DNA from: CAZWKQ01 sp964634005
Lineage (GTDB): Bacteria; Bacteroidota; Bacteroidia; Bacteroidales; JACABE01
DNA length: 64,000 nt
Direction: 5' to 3'
Assembly: GCA_964634005.1 (NCBI GenBank)
Contig: CAZWKQ010000012.1
Coordinates: forward strand, 1 to 64,000
The translations under genes were made by a program, and so were the position numbers. This document shows, in pieces, positions 1-8,038 of this stretch (position 1 is the stretch's first letter; every line of letters starts with the position of its first letter). The notes below the pieces were generated by a model that ran no database searches, was not told the origin of the DNA, and saw nothing but the letters and a program-made list of their open reading frames with translations.

Positions 1-48
1 CTGATTATTGTATTCTAAAAAATTATCTTTTTTATTTTTGTCGGACAT
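1..48 (-). CDS. 5' end of an unknown gene running off the window
   Basis: An ATG at 48-46 on the minus strand opens a frame that stays open to the window edge, giving MSDKNKKDNFLEYNNQ. It is divergent from the M23 endopeptidase gene, with about 134 bases between the two starts. Only 16 codons are visible, with a lysine/asparagine-rich composition, and no family can be recognised. It may be a chance frame; the spacing and divergent arrangement are what make it plausible. Confidence 0.4.
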   Translation of the reverse strand, partial: MSDKNKKDNFLEYNNQ

Positions 49-182
49 TAATAAATCGAAAATTTAAAAATAATTTAAAATTTGAAATAAGAGTTAAAAT
101 AAGTTAAATACTACTTTAAGTTTATAACTTTACTTTTAATTTGCAAACTTTTAAAAATTGATTTTAGATTTAGATTGTACTA

Positions 183-1067
183 ATGAAATTTAGACTGACT
201 TTTATACTTGTTTTTTTGATTTTATCAATCTTTAATGCAAAATCACAAGAAGATATATACAAAAAAATAGAACCTGTTCATATAACAGAAACACAAAACG
301 ACAGCCTTGATTTAATTTATGACTTCTATTCATTTTACGATTCTTTAGCAGTTTTTTTTGAAGGAGATACTTTGTACGAAAATTTTGATAATGAGATGAT
401 ACATTATCCCAAAGTAGATTTTTCGAATAAACTTGATACAACTATAATTCCTTTGGTAGATATATCGAAAGGGAATAATTATATTCATCCATACAAAGGA
501 GAAGTTACTTCACAGTTTGGATTAAGGCGATATCGTTATCATTATGGCACTGATGTTAATCTTGAAACAGGAGATAGTGTTCTTTGTGCCTTTGACGGTA
601 GGGTAAGGATTACTAAAAAAAGTCGTTCTTATGGTTTTGTTGTTGTCGTTAGGCATTTAAATGGCTTGGAAACCCTATACGCACACTTATCTCAAATAAA
701 TGTTTTCCCCGATCAACTGATTAAAGCCGGAGATCTTATTGGTTTTGGGGGTAATACAGGACGTTCACGAGGAAGTCATTTACATTTTGAAACACGATAT
801 TTAGGAGCACCTATAAACCCTGAAGACATTATAGATTTCAGTAATTATAAGCTCAGATCAGACACATTGTATCTAAGCAAATATCATTTCAGGTATCAAA
901 GTGAAATAAATAAACTGAAGCAAGCGAGATTTCACAAAGTTAAAAAAGGAGAAACGCTTGGAAGTATTGCAAAAAAATACGGCACTTCAGTAGCTGCATT
1001 AAGAAAATTAAATAAAATGGGGAAAAAATCAATTATCAGAGCAGGAAAGAAAATAAGAGTCAGATAA
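183..1067 (+). CDS. M23 family peptidoglycan endopeptidase with C-terminal LysM
   Basis: Predicted exported zinc endopeptidase acting on peptidoglycan cross-bridges. Residues 1-21 look like a signal peptide ending in NAKSQ. The M23 (LytM/lysostaphin) core spans about residues 105-215: the motif HYGTDVN supplies the first His and Asp zinc ligands, and HLHFE near residue 199 supplies the catalytic and third-ligand histidines. A LysM peptidoglycan-binding domain closes the protein (about 250-293, starting HKVKKGETLGSIAKKYGTS). Domain order and the length of 294 residues are normal for Bacteroidota cell-wall hydrolases. It is followed after 32 bases by an FKBP gene on the same strand. The family call is strong; whether it is an active hydrolase or an activator is not shown. 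Confidence 0.88.
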   Translation: MKFRLTFILVFLILSIFNAKSQEDIYKKIEPVHITETQNDSLDLIYDFYSFYDSLAVFFEGDTLYENFDNEMIHYPKVDFSNKLDTTIIPLVDISKGNNYIHPYKGEVTSQFGLRRYRYHYGTDVNLETGDSVLCAFDGRVRITKKSRSYGFVVVVRHLNGLETLYAHLSQINVFPDQLIKAGDLIGFGGNTGRSRGSHLHFETRYLGAPINPEDIIDFSNYKLRSDTLYLSKYHFRYQSEINKLKQARFHKVKKGETLGSIAKKYGTSVAALRKLNKMGKKSIIRAGKKIRVR

Positions 1068-1099
1068 CGACAACAATAATAACAATCAAAAATAATAAC

Positions 1100-1690
1100 A
1101 TGAATAAATTAAGTTACAGTTTGGGAGCTAGTATAGCTTTCAATTTAAAAGGGCAGAAAATTTCTATCGAAAGTTTTGAAGATTTTTATAATGGATTAAA
1201 AGACGTTTTAACTGATAATAATCTAAAATTAACAGAAAGTGAAATTAACGAAGAAATCCAAAATTATTTTGAAATGCAACAAAAATCAATTTATCAGAAT
1301 AATATTAACGAAGGAGAACAATTTTTGGAAGAGAATTCTAAAAGACAAAATGTTGTAACATTGGAAAGCGGTTTGCAATATGAAATTATAAAAGAAGGAA
1401 ACGGAGAAAAACCATTACTTTCAGATACAGTTACTACTCACTACCATGGCACACTAATCAATGGCGAAGTGTTTGACAGTTCAATTCGCAGGGGACAACC
1501 GGCAACTTTTCCTGTAAGCGGAGTAATTAAAGGTTGGACAGAAGCTTTACAAATGATGAGTGTGGGCTCAAAATGGAAATTATACATTCCGCATCATTTG
1601 GCATACGGTTCTCAAGGTGCCGGAAATTCGATAGCACCTTATACAACTTTAATTTTTGAAGTAGAATTAATTGATATAAAAAGAAGATAA
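1100..1690 (+). CDS. FKBP-type peptidyl-prolyl cis-trans isomerase (Mip/FklB-like)
   Basis: Prolyl isomerase assisting protein folding. Residues 1-75 form an all-helical dimerisation arm like the FKBP_N domain of Mip/FkpA/FklB (MNKLSYSLGASIAFNLK onward). The FKBP catalytic domain covers about 105-194, with VTTHYHGTLINGEVFDSS, the VIKGWTEALQMM segment and the IPHHLAYG loop. No signal peptide is visible, so a cytoplasmic FklB-type protein is more likely than a periplasmic one. It lies 32 bases after the M23 gene and may be cotranscribed with it. It ends convergently against dapA, separated by a long hairpin. Confidence 0.88.
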   Translation: MNKLSYSLGASIAFNLKGQKISIESFEDFYNGLKDVLTDNNLKLTESEINEEIQNYFEMQQKSIYQNNINEGEQFLEENSKRQNVVTLESGLQYEIIKEGNGEKPLLSDTVTTHYHGTLINGEVFDSSIRRGQPATFPVSGVIKGWTEALQMMSVGSKWKLYIPHHLAYGSQGAGNSIAPYTTLIFEVELIDIKRR

Positions 1691-1704
1691 AAATTTATAT
1701 TTGG

Positions 1705-1746
1705 CAAACTCCTCGAAAAAGCTATTGAGCATTTTCAAGGAGTTTG
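1705..1746. terminator. Long hairpin between convergent FKBP and dapA genes
   Basis: CAAACTCCT (1705-1713) pairs with AGGAGTTTG (1738-1746). An inner helix, GAAAAAGCT with AGCATTTTC, extends it to roughly 18 pairs with one mismatch. It sits between the two stop codons and overlaps the last codons of dapA. The T-rich stretch after it on the plus strand is short, so it is probably a shared, bidirectional terminator rather than a textbook one. Confidence 0.6.
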
Positions 1747-2618
1747 TTTGTAATATTTAAAATATTTGCATGTGTTGTCTTATTGACTTTAACAAGCGGA
1801 AGACGCAGATTATTTTGGCATAATTCAAGTTTTTCCATAACGGCTTTTATTCCTGCAGGGCTACCATCCTCGAATATTACATTAAAGAAATCGAGCAATT
1901 TGTAATGTATTTCTTTAGCTTTTTTACAATTTGTTGATAGTGCAAGTTGAACCATATCGGAAAATTCTCTTGGAAAAGCATTAGCAGCAACAGAAATAAC
2001 ACCATCGGCTCCACAAGCTATTAATGGAAGTGTTAAAGCATCGTCACCCGATATTACCAAAAAATCTTTAGGTTTGTTTTTAATGATTTCCATACATTGC
2101 ATTAAATTGCCGGAAGCTTCTTTAATTCCTATAACACCTTCAACTTCATTTGCAAGTTTAAGAGTAGTTTCAGCAGTTATATTAACTCCTGTTCTACCGG
2201 GGACATTATATATAATAACCGGTAATGGTGATACTTCAACTATGCTTTTAAAATGCAGGAATAATCCCTTTTGCTGCGGTTTATTATAGTATGGCGATAC
2301 ACTCAGTATTGCATCAATCCCATCGAAATTAAAAGATTTTATTTCCTCAATTAATTTTTGTGTATTATTACCTCCCATTCCCAATACTATAGGGACTCTT
2401 TTATCAACAGATTCTATTATAAAGTCAACAACAGCCAGTTTTTCTTTATCAGTTAATGTAGCAGTTTCAGCAGTTGTCCCTAATGCTACTACATAGTTTA
2501 CACCATTATTAATAACATGTTCAATTATTTTACCAAGAGATGTAAAATCAACAGTTCCATGTTTATGAAAAGGAGTAATCAAAGCTACTCCGGTACCTTT
2601 AAATAAGACTTTACTCAT
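1722..2618 (-). CDS. dapA: 4-hydroxy-tetrahydrodipicolinate synthase
   Basis: Condenses pyruvate with aspartate semialdehyde in the diaminopimelate/lysine pathway. The 298-residue TIM barrel has the family landmarks: the Schiff-base lysine K166 in GVIGIKEASG, the catalytic Tyr137 in IIYNVPGRTG, the SPYYNKP segment around 108-114, and Thr48/Thr49 in GTTAET, where most relatives have GTTGE. Its start codon overlaps the end of the upstream small gene by 8 bases, so the two are translationally coupled. The other lysine genes are not in this window. Confidence 0.96.
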   Translation of the reverse strand: MSKVLFKGTGVALITPFHKHGTVDFTSLGKIIEHVINNGVNYVVALGTTAETATLTDKEKLAVVDFIIESVDKRVPIVLGMGGNNTQKLIEEIKSFNFDGIDAILSVSPYYNKPQQKGLFLHFKSIVEVSPLPVIIYNVPGRTGVNITAETTLKLANEVEGVIGIKEASGNLMQCMEIIKNKPKDFLVISGDDALTLPLIACGADGVISVAANAFPREFSDMVQLALSTNCKKAKEIHYKLLDFFNVIFEDGSPAGIKAVMEKLELCQNNLRLPLVKVNKTTHANILNITNKLLENAQ

Positions 2619-3168
2619 AATTCTTTTTATTTATTATTTCTAAATAATGTGTAACTAATGATATATATTCGTCTAAGGTAGTATCATCATTCAGTTTTAT
2701 CATGAAATCGAATATTTTTTCTTTATCCTTTCCACCCTTCCCTACTTTGAATTTAGCCCTTGATAATGCAGAAATGTATTTTGTAGGGAAAAACTCGACA
2801 AGAGTTAAATCAATAAGAATATCAAATTCTTGCTTAAGAAATTCATTAACATAATTACCCGAAGGTTTACCATACCAATTAATATCTTTTCTATCATAAA
2901 AATCTAAAGATAGCTTTTCAATAGCGTAAATTGGTCTGATATTACCGTCGAAATATCCTATTGCTTTTATTGATATTTGCTTATCTTGAAGGTATTTTAC
3001 AAATTGAGTTATTTGATTATATGTTTGTTCGTCTTTTAATATGTATATTATTCCAATTGTTCTGGCATCGTCAAGATTAATTATATTACGTTCGCGTTTT
3101 ACTTTAGGAAGTTCTTTGTTTAGAACAAATTGCCCAACCGCATTTTTTATTTTACTAAATATTTCCAC
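2611..3168 (-). CDS. Small protein upstream of dapA (DUF6913-like)
   Basis: A 185-residue cytoplasmic protein of unknown function, starting with GTG. It has an alternating beta/alpha pattern with conserved-looking blocks IGIIYILKDEQTYNQI, FYDRKDINWYGKPSG and FDILIDLTLVEFFP. This resembles the uncharacterised Bacteroidota family often labelled DUF6913, an attribution from memory rather than a search. The overlap with dapA suggests one transcript. No signal peptide, membrane segment or catalytic motif is recognisable. Confidence 0.75.
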   Translation of the reverse strand: MEIFSKIKNAVGQFVLNKELPKVKRERNIINLDDARTIGIIYILKDEQTYNQITQFVKYLQDKQISIKAIGYFDGNIRPIYAIEKLSLDFYDRKDINWYGKPSGNYVNEFLKQEFDILIDLTLVEFFPTKYISALSRAKFKVGKGGKDKEKIFDFMIKLNDDTTLDEYISLVTHYLEIINKKNYE

Positions 3169-3288
3169 TTTAGTATTTATTATGTGTTTAGTTTTAATAA
3201 AAAAGAGGGTAAAATTATAATATTTTTAAATAACTAAACAATTTAATTTTGTATTTAACATTGTTTAATTTTTATTTTGTTTTTTTAA

Positions 3289-3296
3289 TATTTTTG
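3289..3296 (+). promoter_or_regulatory. Candidate Bacteroidota -7 box upstream of the cyclophilin gene
   Basis: TATTTTTG matches the TAnnTTTG -7 consensus of Bacteroidota sigma factors and lies 28 bases before the ATG at 3325. No TTTG element at the usual -33 spacing is evident, and the region is AT-rich, so chance is possible. Confidence 0.4.
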
Positions 3297-3324
3297 AACA
3301 GTATTTTTTCAAAATTTTAATTCT

Positions 3325-4131
3325 ATGAAAAAGTTTTACAGTATTATATTCTTTATTTTTTCAATTCAAGTTTTGTTTGCTCAAACCGAAATTACATTTT
3401 ATACTTCCAAGGGTAATTTTGTGACCAAGATGTACGACACAATCACACCCATTACTTCCGGAAACTTTATTTCTCTGGTAAATGCAAAATTTTACGATGG
3501 TTTGATTTTTCACAGAGTAATAAATAACTTCGTAGTACAAGGCGGATGTCCTTATGGGACAGGTTATGGAGGACCCGGTTATACTATTCCCGATGAGTTT
3601 GACAGTACACTAAGTAATGTTCAGAAAACTATTTCAATGGCCAATAGTGGTCCTAATACCGGAGGAAGCCAATTTTTTATTAATTTGGTTAACAATACTT
3701 TCTTAGATTTTAACAAACCTCCTTATACTTCTGCACATCCTGTTTTTGGTATAGTTATATCAAATTTTTCTGTTGTTCAAACTATAGGGGCAGTACCTGT
3801 TGACGCAAATAACCGACCAATTACGCCAGTAGTAATGGATAGTTTAAGAGTAACTTTCAACCCTTATACGGGAATCGACAAAAATTCTAATGTCTCATCT
3901 ATAAATGTTTTTCCTAATCCGGCAAAAGATTTTATAAGTTTTAATAACAATTCACAACCTAATTTTATTTCAGATATAAGTATATATGATATAAACGGGA
4001 AAATGGTTTACGAAAAAAGAAACTACAGAATAAGTGATATTATTTATATCGATAATTTTCCAGATGGTTTCTATTATGGTCAAATGAAAAACAAAGATAA
4101 TATACTAATATTCAAATTTATAAAGAATTAA
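3325..4131 (+). CDS. Secreted cyclophilin-type peptidyl-prolyl isomerase with T9SS sorting tail
   Basis: Residues 1-19 are a signal peptide ending in LFAQ. The cyclophilin domain (about 22-170) has the active-site signature FYDGLIFHRVINNFVVQGG, then SMANSGPNTGGSQFFI and HPVFG. Residues about 190-268 form a type A C-terminal sorting domain of the type IX secretion system: it opens with INVFPNPAKDFISF, continues with ISIYDINGKMVY and ends with a DGFYYGQMKN-like strand. The product should therefore cross the outer membrane and be attached to the surface or released. The gene stands alone and is followed by the assembly gap. Enzymatic activity is likely because the FHR and QFF residues are kept. 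Confidence 0.88.
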   Translation: MKKFYSIIFFIFSIQVLFAQTEITFYTSKGNFVTKMYDTITPITSGNFISLVNAKFYDGLIFHRVINNFVVQGGCPYGTGYGGPGYTIPDEFDSTLSNVQKTISMANSGPNTGGSQFFINLVNNTFLDFNKPPYTSAHPVFGIVISNFSVVQTIGAVPVDANNRPITPVVMDSLRVTFNPYTGIDKNSNVSSINVFPNPAKDFISFNNNSQPNFISDISIYDINGKMVYEKRNYRISDIIYIDNFPDGFYYGQMKNKDNILIFKFIKN

Positions 4132-4172
4132 TTTATTAAAAATACCTCTAGAAATCAAATATTAATCATAAT

Positions 4173-4272
4173 NNNNNNNNNNNNNNNNNNNNNNNNNNNN
4201 NNNNNNNNNNNNNNNNNNNNNNNNNNNNNNNNNNNNNNNNNNNNNNNNNNNNNNNNNNNNNNNNNNNNNNNN
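4173..4272. other. Assembly gap of 100 N
   Basis: Exactly 100 unknown bases, a conventional filler for a scaffold join of unknown length. The right contig begins inside sequence that is repeated at 4548, which probably explains why the assembler stopped here. True gene content across the join is unknown. Confidence 0.98.
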
Positions 4273-4327
4273 AAAGAACATAAATTCTTAAGATTTGTCG
4301 GGGTGGCAGGATTCGAACCTGCGACCT
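4273..4327. repeat. 55-bp direct repeat, copy 1
   Basis: Identical over 55 bases to 4548-4602. It contains the last 30 bases of a tRNA-Pro gene (minus strand) plus 25 bases of its 3' flank. It abuts the N gap, so the true repeat may be longer. Confidence 0.9.
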
Positions 4328-4354
4328 TCCCGTCTAAAACGGGACGCGATAGCT
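4298..4354 (-). pseudogene. Broken tRNA-Pro-like sequence
   Basis: The 3' half (T arm, 3' acceptor strand, discriminator A) is identical to the intact tRNA-Pro at 4573. The bases GCTATCGCG before the anticodon arm also match. The anticodon arm differs: stem TCCCG/CGGGA with loop TTTTAGA, which by position would give anticodon UUA. Upstream of the D-arm remnant the sequence diverges and no strand can pair with the acceptor CACCCCG, so a mature tRNA could not fold. It is either a recombination remnant or an assembly artefact beside the gap. Confidence 0.6.
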
Positions 4355-4424
4355 CTTTTAGGGAAATAAGTTTATTTGAAAATTATGATAGATGGAATAA
4401 ATAAGATTGTGATTAAAAAAGATG

Positions 4425-4500
4425 CGATTCCGACTGGATTCGAACCAGTGACCCATCCCGTATTGTACGGGATTGCTCTATCCAACTGAGCTACGGAACC
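4425..4500 (-). tRNA. tRNA-like gene with abnormal anticodon loop (Arg-type body)
   Basis: A 76-base cloverleaf. Acceptor strands GGTTCCG and CGGAATC pair with one G-U, the D arm is normal (GCTCAGTTGGATAGAGC), the T arm ACTGGTTCGAATCCAGT is perfect and the discriminator is G. The body resembles bacterial tRNA-Arg, a comparison from memory. The anticodon arm is odd: TCCCG-TACAATA-CGGGA puts A at position 33 instead of the near-universal U and U at position 37, with CAA in the anticodon position. Identity is unassigned; it may be a degenerate gene. It begins just after a terminator-like hairpin that closes the tRNA-Ser/Pro unit. Confidence 0.55.
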
Positions 4501-4507
4501 TTAATCA

Positions 4508-4534
4508 ATAAAAAAAGGAACATCTTAAGTTCCT
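4508..4534 (-). terminator. Rho-independent terminator after tRNA-Ser/tRNA-Pro
   Basis: On the minus strand, AGGAAC and GTTCCT (plus 4516-4521 and 4529-4534) form a 6-pair stem around a 7-base loop, followed by a run of T (A tract 4508-4516 on the plus strand). It lies directly downstream of tRNA-Pro and just upstream of the anomalous tRNA-like gene. Confidence 0.6.
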
Positions 4535-4547
4535 AAATTTATTAAAT

Positions 4548-4602
4548 AAAGAACATAAATTCTTAAGATTTGTCGGGGTGGCAGGATTCGAACCTGCGAC
4601 CT
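4548..4602. repeat. 55-bp direct repeat, copy 2
   Basis: Second copy of the 4273-4327 repeat, here continuous with the intact tRNA-Pro gene. Confidence 0.9.
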
Positions 4603-4647
4603 CCTGCTCCCAAAGCAGGCGCGATAGCCGGGCTACGCTACACCCCG
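4573..4647 (-). tRNA. tRNA-Pro (anticodon UGG)
   Basis: A 75-base cloverleaf with acceptor CGGGGTG/CACCCCG and discriminator A. The anticodon arm CCTGC-TTTGGGA-GCAGG gives anticodon TGG, and the T arm is GCAGGTTCGAATCCTGC. CCA is not encoded. It follows tRNA-Ser by 14 bases on the same strand. Confidence 0.95.
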
Positions 4648-4661
4648 ATATAATAACTCTG

Positions 4662-4748
4662 CGGAGAAAGGGGGATTCGAACCCCCGGTACCGTTTCCAG
4701 TACGACAGTTTAGCAAACTGTTGGTTTCAGCCACTCACCCATCTCTCC
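4662..4748 (-). tRNA. tRNA-Ser (anticodon GCU)
   Basis: An 87-base class II tRNA with acceptor GGAGAGA/TTTCTCC and discriminator G. The anticodon arm ACAGT-TTGCTAA-ACTGT gives GCT. It has the long variable arm expected of tRNA-Ser and the T arm GGGGGTTCGAATCCCCC. It reads AGC/AGU codons and is the first gene of the small tRNA unit. Confidence 0.95.
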
Positions 4749-4866
4749 TGAGTTGTGTTTTCAATATCTTAAGAACTAACTTTATTCAAAAATTGGTTTG
4801 CAAAATTACAAAAACATTTCAATTAGCAAAGAAAATAATTCGATAATTGAAAATAATTTTTAAAAT

Positions 4867-6879
4867 TTACTTTTGAAAATATAAACTTTTCCAAATCAAA
4901 TAATTCATATATTTCCATAAAAAGCTTATCCCTTTGGGATTATTAATCAACTCATTCCAATTACTCAACAATAAATCAATATTTATTAATTCATTATCAT
5001 ACAGTTCTTTAATTTTTTTTTGCATTTGATAGCTTTCGTTTTTCAACCAGTGTATTTCTGGAGTCGAAAATCCCATTTTATCAGTTCTGTTCAATATAGC
5101 AGAAGGAACAACTCCTTTCATAGCGCTACGTAAAATTGATTTACTCCATCCATTATTAATTTTATAAATTGAAGGAATTGTAAACATATATTCAATTAAA
5201 TTTAAGTTATCTGAAAATGGAGTTCGTGATTCTATCGAAAAAGCCATAGAACATCTATCTTCCCATCTTAAAAGATTTTTTAGAAAATTCCCGGTAAAAA
5301 AATAATGTAATAGCCAATTCGTTCCTTTAAATTTATAATCTGAAGCTAAACTGATATTTTTTACATTTTTTTCAATGACTTTATCAAAAAAATATTTACT
5401 TTCATTTTTGAATAATTTTAAAAATGAAAGTTTTAAATCATCAGCAAATATATTATCTGCAAAATTTTTAATAATTGCTTTGAAATAAACGTCAATTGTA
5501 AGTGGCGAAAAATCAATATTTTTTAACTCATTAGCTAAATGCTTAAAATTTTTATTCAGCAACAATTCGGTATAAAATGAACAGAAAAATGGAGCATATC
5601 CGGCAAATAATTCATCACCGCCCTGTCCGTCGATTAATACATTGATATTATTATTTGATGCAGCTTCCATTACTTTATACTGGGCATAAGTGCTTGTGCT
5701 TAAAAGAGGTATATCCTGAAAGTATATTATTTCATCAAGTTTCTCAAATAAGTTTTTTGAATTACATTCAGCAGTATAATAATTAGAGTGAACATGATTG
5801 GCAACAATTCTTGCCCAATTTTCTTCATTATAGTTTTCATAGGAGTTTGTAGCAGTAAATGTAATTAGTCTGCTCCCTAATTGCAGGAATTCATTAGTGT
5901 TACTAATTTTATTGGCAGTACAAACAATGCTCGAACTATCAATTCCGCCACTCAAACAAAAGCCTATATTTATATCCGACAATAATCTACTTTCAATGGA
6001 TTTTGTAATTAACTCATTGACTTTATTGGTGTAAAAATCATATTTGCTTTTACTAAAGTTTTCGATTTGAGAATTAAAATTTAAAGTGTAGTATTTTTTA
6101 ATACTCATTTCATTATTAGTTAAATCAAAAATGAAATAGTGAGAAGGGGGTAATTCAAAAATATTTTCGAAAATACCTGTATTATCAACTTCTATTTTAT
6201 TGAAATAAAGATAATTGATTACTTCGTTGTAATTAACTGAAGTTTTAATCTCGGGGATTTCAAGTAAGGCTTTGTGTTCGGATGCAAATGCAAAATAATT
6301 ATCATCGGAATAATAGTATAGCGGCTTAACTCCGAATCTATCGCGAGAGCCAAGAAGGATATTTTTATCAATATCATAGATAACGAAACTCCACATTCCG
6401 TCGAATTTCGAAAAACACTCAAATCCCCAATGTTTGTATGCTTTTAAAAGCACCTCCGAATCGCCTTTGCTAAAAAAATTGTAACCTTCATTTATCAACT
6501 CATTTTTAATATCTCTGAAATTATAAATTTCTCCGTTAAGCGTCAACCATATCTTGCCGGTTTCGTCGCAAATGGGCTGATGAGAAGCTTCGGAAAGATC
6601 TATAACTGAGAGTCTTCGATGGCCGAAACCAAGATGATAATTACCACTGATATCTTCTATTCTGTCTTTTGGAGAATGTTTAAAATTGGCATTCCAGCTT
6701 TTTTCATCAGTATCACCGGAACCGGCAGTAATAAAATTGAAATTTGAAAGATTAAACAACGAATAACCTTCATCGTCGGGGCCACGATGTTTCAATTTAT
6801 TGGTCATTAATTTAATTATTCTTGGTAGAAATTGGTTATTCGAAGTTGTTTTTAATAAAATACCACTAATTCCGCACAT
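4867..6879 (-). CDS. asnB: Asparagine synthase (glutamine-hydrolysing)
   Basis: Makes asparagine from aspartate, ATP and glutamine. It starts MCGISGI, so Cys2 is the N-terminal nucleophile of the class II glutaminase domain (about 1-215), with RGPDDEG, FGHRRLSVIDLS and LNGEIYN. The synthetase domain follows, with the ATP-pyrophosphatase P-loop SGGIDSSS near residue 312 and DGQGGDELFAGY near 415. At 670 residues it is longer than the classical enzyme: an insertion around residues 50-80 precedes FGHRRLS, as in many Bacteroidota paralogues, some of which serve surface-polysaccharide rather than amino-acid pathways. The DUF2148-like gene lies 6 bases upstream, so an operon is likely. Confidence 0.92.
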   Translation of the reverse strand: MCGISGILLKTTSNNQFLPRIIKLMTNKLKHRGPDDEGYSLFNLSNFNFITAGSGDTDEKSWNANFKHSPKDRIEDISGNYHLGFGHRRLSVIDLSEASHQPICDETGKIWLTLNGEIYNFRDIKNELINEGYNFFSKGDSEVLLKAYKHWGFECFSKFDGMWSFVIYDIDKNILLGSRDRFGVKPLYYYSDDNYFAFASEHKALLEIPEIKTSVNYNEVINYLYFNKIEVDNTGIFENIFELPPSHYFIFDLTNNEMSIKKYYTLNFNSQIENFSKSKYDFYTNKVNELITKSIESRLLSDINIGFCLSGGIDSSSIVCTANKISNTNEFLQLGSRLITFTATNSYENYNEENWARIVANHVHSNYYTAECNSKNLFEKLDEIIYFQDIPLLSTSTYAQYKVMEAASNNNINVLIDGQGGDELFAGYAPFFCSFYTELLLNKNFKHLANELKNIDFSPLTIDVYFKAIIKNFADNIFADDLKLSFLKLFKNESKYFFDKVIEKNVKNISLASDYKFKGTNWLLHYFFTGNFLKNLLRWEDRCSMAFSIESRTPFSDNLNLIEYMFTIPSIYKINNGWSKSILRSAMKGVVPSAILNRTDKMGFSTPEIHWLKNESYQMQKKIKELYDNELINIDLLLSNWNELINNPKGISFLWKYMNYLIWKSLYFQK

Positions 6880-6885
6880 ATAGAG

Positions 6886-7422
6886 CTATATGTTTTTTCG
6901 GTCAAAAAATGGATTTTTCCCTTGAGAACTCAATGGTATTCCGAAAATAATTGCTGCATCGTTTCCAAGCAAATTAAGTTCTTTTACAGCTTTACCAATA
7001 GAATACATTATACGATTATCAACCCTGCAATCAGCAGCTATACTGACTGCCGAACCAATAGCAATTCCCAAATCACTGGTATTAAAGGCACATGGCACCG
7101 ACGGATATTTATTTTTCAGCTCACAATTTTCAAAACCGCACAACCCGCAATTTAATCCGATAGATCTGATTTTTGTTGCAATTAAAACTATTGATTCAGC
7201 ATACATTATATTTTCGGCATCACGTTTAAAAAATGATACAGAGTCTCTTATTGAAATTTCTTTCATTTTTTCGGAAATCTGCAAAATGCCTTCTTTTGTA
7301 ACTTTTGCTATAATCAAATTATCAAATCCTCTGGCTTTAGGTGCAGTACGTGCAGCAATAAGCATTTGATCAGCAATGTTTTCAATAGTGCGTTGTTTAA
7401 TTTCTTCTTCAAATTCTATCAT
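6886..7422 (-). CDS. Ferredoxin-like Fe-S domain protein (DUF2148 type)
   Basis: A 178-residue cytoplasmic protein with a nitroreductase-like front half (AARTAPKARGFDNLIIAKV) and a cysteine cluster CGLCGFENC...C in the centre. This pattern is typical of the DUF2148 ferredoxin-domain family of anaerobes. It probably carries an Fe-S cluster; the partner and reaction are unknown. It lies between rdgB, whose stop is 6 bases upstream, and asnB, 6 bases downstream, so the three are probably one transcript. No signal peptide. Confidence 0.8.
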   Translation of the reverse strand: MIEFEEEIKQRTIENIADQMLIAARTAPKARGFDNLIIAKVTKEGILQISEKMKEISIRDSVSFFKRDAENIMYAESIVLIATKIRSIGLNCGLCGFENCELKNKYPSVPCAFNTSDLGIAIGSAVSIAADCRVDNRIMYSIGKAVKELNLLGNDAAIIFGIPLSSQGKNPFFDRKNI

Positions 7423-7428
7423 AAAAAA

Positions 7429-8016
7429 TTAGTTTATCGATTTATAATTATAAAGAAAATCAACAAGTTTTTTTACGGCTAAAGCTCTATGGCTGATAAC
7501 ATTTTTCTGTTCCAGTGGCATTTGAGCAAACGTTATATTATAACCGTCAGGCAAAAAAATAGGGTCATATCCAAAGCCTTCACTTCCTTTAACTTCCTTA
7601 ATAATTTGTCCTTCAATTTTTCCCTCAAATAAATATTCTTTCCCATTAATTATCAGAGATATTACAGTTCTGAATTTTGCTTTTCTGTTTTCTACTCCAT
7701 GCAATTTTGTCAGCACTTTCATAATATTGTCCTTGAAACTGCATCCTTCACCGGCATATCGGGCAGAATAAACACCAGGTTCTCCATTTAAGGCATCTAT
7801 TTCAAGACCGGTATCATCAGAAAAACAATTAGTATTGTATTGATTATAAATAAAATAAGATTTCATTGAAGCATTTCCTTCCAATGTATCGGCGGTTTCG
7901 GGAATGTCTCCATTAAAACCCAACTGCTTTAATCCTATCAATTTTATTGAAGCAGGCATTAATGGTGCTACTTCATTGATTTTATGTTGATTATTTGTTG
8001 CAAATACAAGTTCCAT
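7429..8016 (-). CDS. rdgB: XTP/dITP pyrophosphatase (house-cleaning NTPase)
   Basis: Hydrolyses non-canonical purine nucleotides (XTP, dITP) to monophosphates. Landmarks are the N-terminal MELVFATNNQHKINEV, the metal site FSDDTGLEIDALNGEPGVYSARYAG, GFGYDPIF and the C-terminal ISHRALAVKKL. I chose the ATG at 8016 because the canonical N-terminus MELVFATNN begins there. A longer frame from 8055 would add 13 non-conserved residues and overlap the neighbouring gene. The product is 195 residues, close to the family norm. Confidence 0.93.
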   Translation of the reverse strand: MELVFATNNQHKINEVAPLMPASIKLIGLKQLGFNGDIPETADTLEGNASMKSYFIYNQYNTNCFSDDTGLEIDALNGEPGVYSARYAGEGCSFKDNIMKVLTKLHGVENRKAKFRTVISLIINGKEYLFEGKIEGQIIKEVKGSEGFGYDPIFLPDGYNITFAQMPLEQKNVISHRALAVKKLVDFLYNYKSIN

Positions 8017-8038
8017 GTTAAATATATTATTTTGTGTT

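Noticed and set aside
4298..4372. The Pro-like sequence as a functional suppressor tRNA or as the 3' end of a tmRNA
   Set aside because: No 5' acceptor strand can pair with the CACCCCG 3' strand, and no tmRNA tag region or pseudoknot sequence is nearby.
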